From positions 131,604 to 195,603 of the forward strand of contig DLCG01000020.1 of NCBI GenBank assembly GCA_002480495.1: a stretch of DNA of 64,000 bases. Direction: 5' to 3'. Both the position numbers and the translations under genes were made by a program. The stretch is from Rhodobiaceae bacterium UBA7804 (GTDB lineage: Bacteria; Pseudomonadota; Alphaproteobacteria; Parvibaculales; Parvibaculaceae). Positions 63,375 to 64,000 of the stretch are shown here, one piece after another. Below the pieces are notes generated by a model. It was given only the letters and a program-made list of their open reading frames with translations. It had not been told where the DNA came from and searched no databases. Every line of letters starts with the position of its first letter. Within the stretch, counting starts at the first letter, position 1.

Positions 63375-63869
63375 CGCGGCGCGCGCAAGTGCCTCCGCGG
63401 CAGGAAGCCAGCGGATCGAGATGAAAACGGAGGGGACGCGGAGCAGGTCCGGTTGCGATCCTTGGTTGTTTATATGAGCCGCCGAAAGCTGCTCCGCGCG
63501 CAGCGTTTTTGCCCCGATGCCCTCTGCCACCCAACGGCTTCAGGCGTCTTTCACGTAAACGCGAAGGAGGCCGTCTTGCCGAGCGGATCCTAGTGTCCGC
63601 GCCCTTCACGCATCGGGAGCCCCGGGGCGCCGGGATGCGTTACCTTCCCGGCGGCGCAGGCGCCGCCCGGTCCTCCCGCACCGGACGCTCCGGATGCGCC
63701 CCTCGCCCGAGAACCGGTCACACCAAAATGGGGGCCCCGGAAGAGAGGGGGAGAAGTTTTTTTATTGCGCAAGCTCAGCGCGACAAAGCCATGAGGGGCG
63801 GTGCGGATGTTTGTCTCTGCCGTTCTGCTATGCTCCGGCCTTGTTCTTCCCCAGACCAGAGAGGCCGAC
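63375..63869. other. 495-bp intergenic region
   Basis: No gene is supported on either strand. The region is very G+C-rich at 63600-63750 with several short GGCGCC-type palindromes, then a run of seven T (63758-63764). The last 100 bases lead into the lipoprotein gene. A frame on the minus strand rich in Gly and Ala (63590-63928) has no family-like sequence. Confidence 0.5.
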
Positions 63870-64000
63870 ATGTCCAGCTTTCTTCCCAGCCGTGTGCATT
63901 TCCTCGCGCTGCTTTTCCCGCTTTTCATTGCTGCGTGCAGTGAAGGGGGGACGAGCGAGATTTCCGTGAGCGATGCCTGGGCGCGGGAAAGCGCGACCAG
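63870..64000 (+). CDS. PCu(A)C-type copper chaperone lipoprotein (5' part)
   Basis: The frame opens at ATG 63870 with GAGAGG upstream and is cut by the window end after about 43 codons. A lipoprotein signal (FLALLFPLFIAAC, lipobox IAAC) is followed by ISVSDAWARES, the N-terminal hallmark of the PCu(A)C / DUF461 family of periplasmic copper chaperones that deliver copper to cytochrome oxidase. The copper-binding residues lie beyond the window. Confidence 0.75.
   Translation, partial: MSSFLPSRVHFLALLFPLFIAACSEGGTSEISVSDAWARESAT

Noticed and set aside
63590..63928. Gly/Ala-rich minus-strand frame near the window end
   Set aside because: It has no ribosome site, no family-like sequence and overlaps the better-supported lipoprotein gene on the other strand.

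Overview
The window is a gene-dense, GC-rich stretch of a free-living alphaproteobacterial chromosome. It carries 61 protein genes or gene remnants and two tRNAs. The gene sets point to the Rhizobiales/Hyphomicrobiales side of the class: the order aminotransferase-ftsK-lolA beside glnK-amt, the heme cluster hemC-hemD-mitofilin-hemY divergent from tsaD, the order htpX/rsmB/rpe/heparinase/purH, homospermidine synthase, and two intergenic palindromes of kinds I know from Rhizobiales. A Parvibaculum-like organism would fit, but this is an impression from memory and not a database result. No prophage, insertion sequence, CRISPR array or rRNA operon was seen.

Layout. 1-4.0 kb: a minus-strand putrescine catabolic operon (puuD, puuA, spuC-type aminotransferase). 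4.1-8.8 kb: a cell-envelope/cell-division operon (PLP aminotransferase, ftsK, lolA-like). 9.1-14.3 kb: a nitrogen island with three ammonium transporters and one glnK, all on the minus strand. Each of the three units is preceded by a similar -24/-12-like element, and two units also have an NtrC-type dyad upstream. 14.7-24.2 kb: a PQQ alcohol dehydrogenase with a C-terminal heme c, an amidase, a UbiH-type hydroxylase, a housekeeping run (DUF971, Trm112, Lon-N domain, thioredoxin-TPR, ProXp editing protein), tRNA-Gly, a YchJ-type SEC-C protein and a sulfotransferase gene broken by one amber codon. 24.3-32.1 kb: a tandem pair of MFS transporters, purH, a hot-dog thioesterase, a heparinase-like protein and rpe. 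32.3-39.0 kb: a GT9/methyltransferase insert, rsmB, htpX, an SDH assembly factor, an extensin-like protein, a secreted nuclease and a 23-residue hydrophobic peptide. 39.1-46.5 kb: a metallo-hydrolase, acs, a second sulfotransferase, MmcQ/YjbR, a CoA-transferase, DUF1330 and a creatininase-family protein. 46.7-52.3 kb: gpsA-YciI-EVE-Rieske, a TetR regulator with two tiny membrane-peptide genes and an esterase, and tsaD. 52.4-57.9 kb: hemC-hemD-mitofilin-hemY-hydrolase. 58.0-64 kb: tRNA-Thr, homospermidine synthase, DUF4278, a PII protein fused to a ribbon-helix-helix DNA-binding domain, a cytoplasmic histidine kinase, a HerA-like ATPase, and the start of a copper-chaperone lipoprotein.

Two themes link distant genes. 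The first is nitrogen sensing: three Amt channels and a GlnK sit at 9-14 kb, and a second PII at 60 kb has what looks like its own DNA-binding head. The second is polyamines: putrescine is degraded by the 1-4 kb operon and consumed by homospermidine synthase at 58 kb. The RHH-PII fusion at 60163-60660, followed by the kinase and ATPase genes, is the best candidate for something undescribed. All functional calls are from reading the translated sequences; no searches were run.
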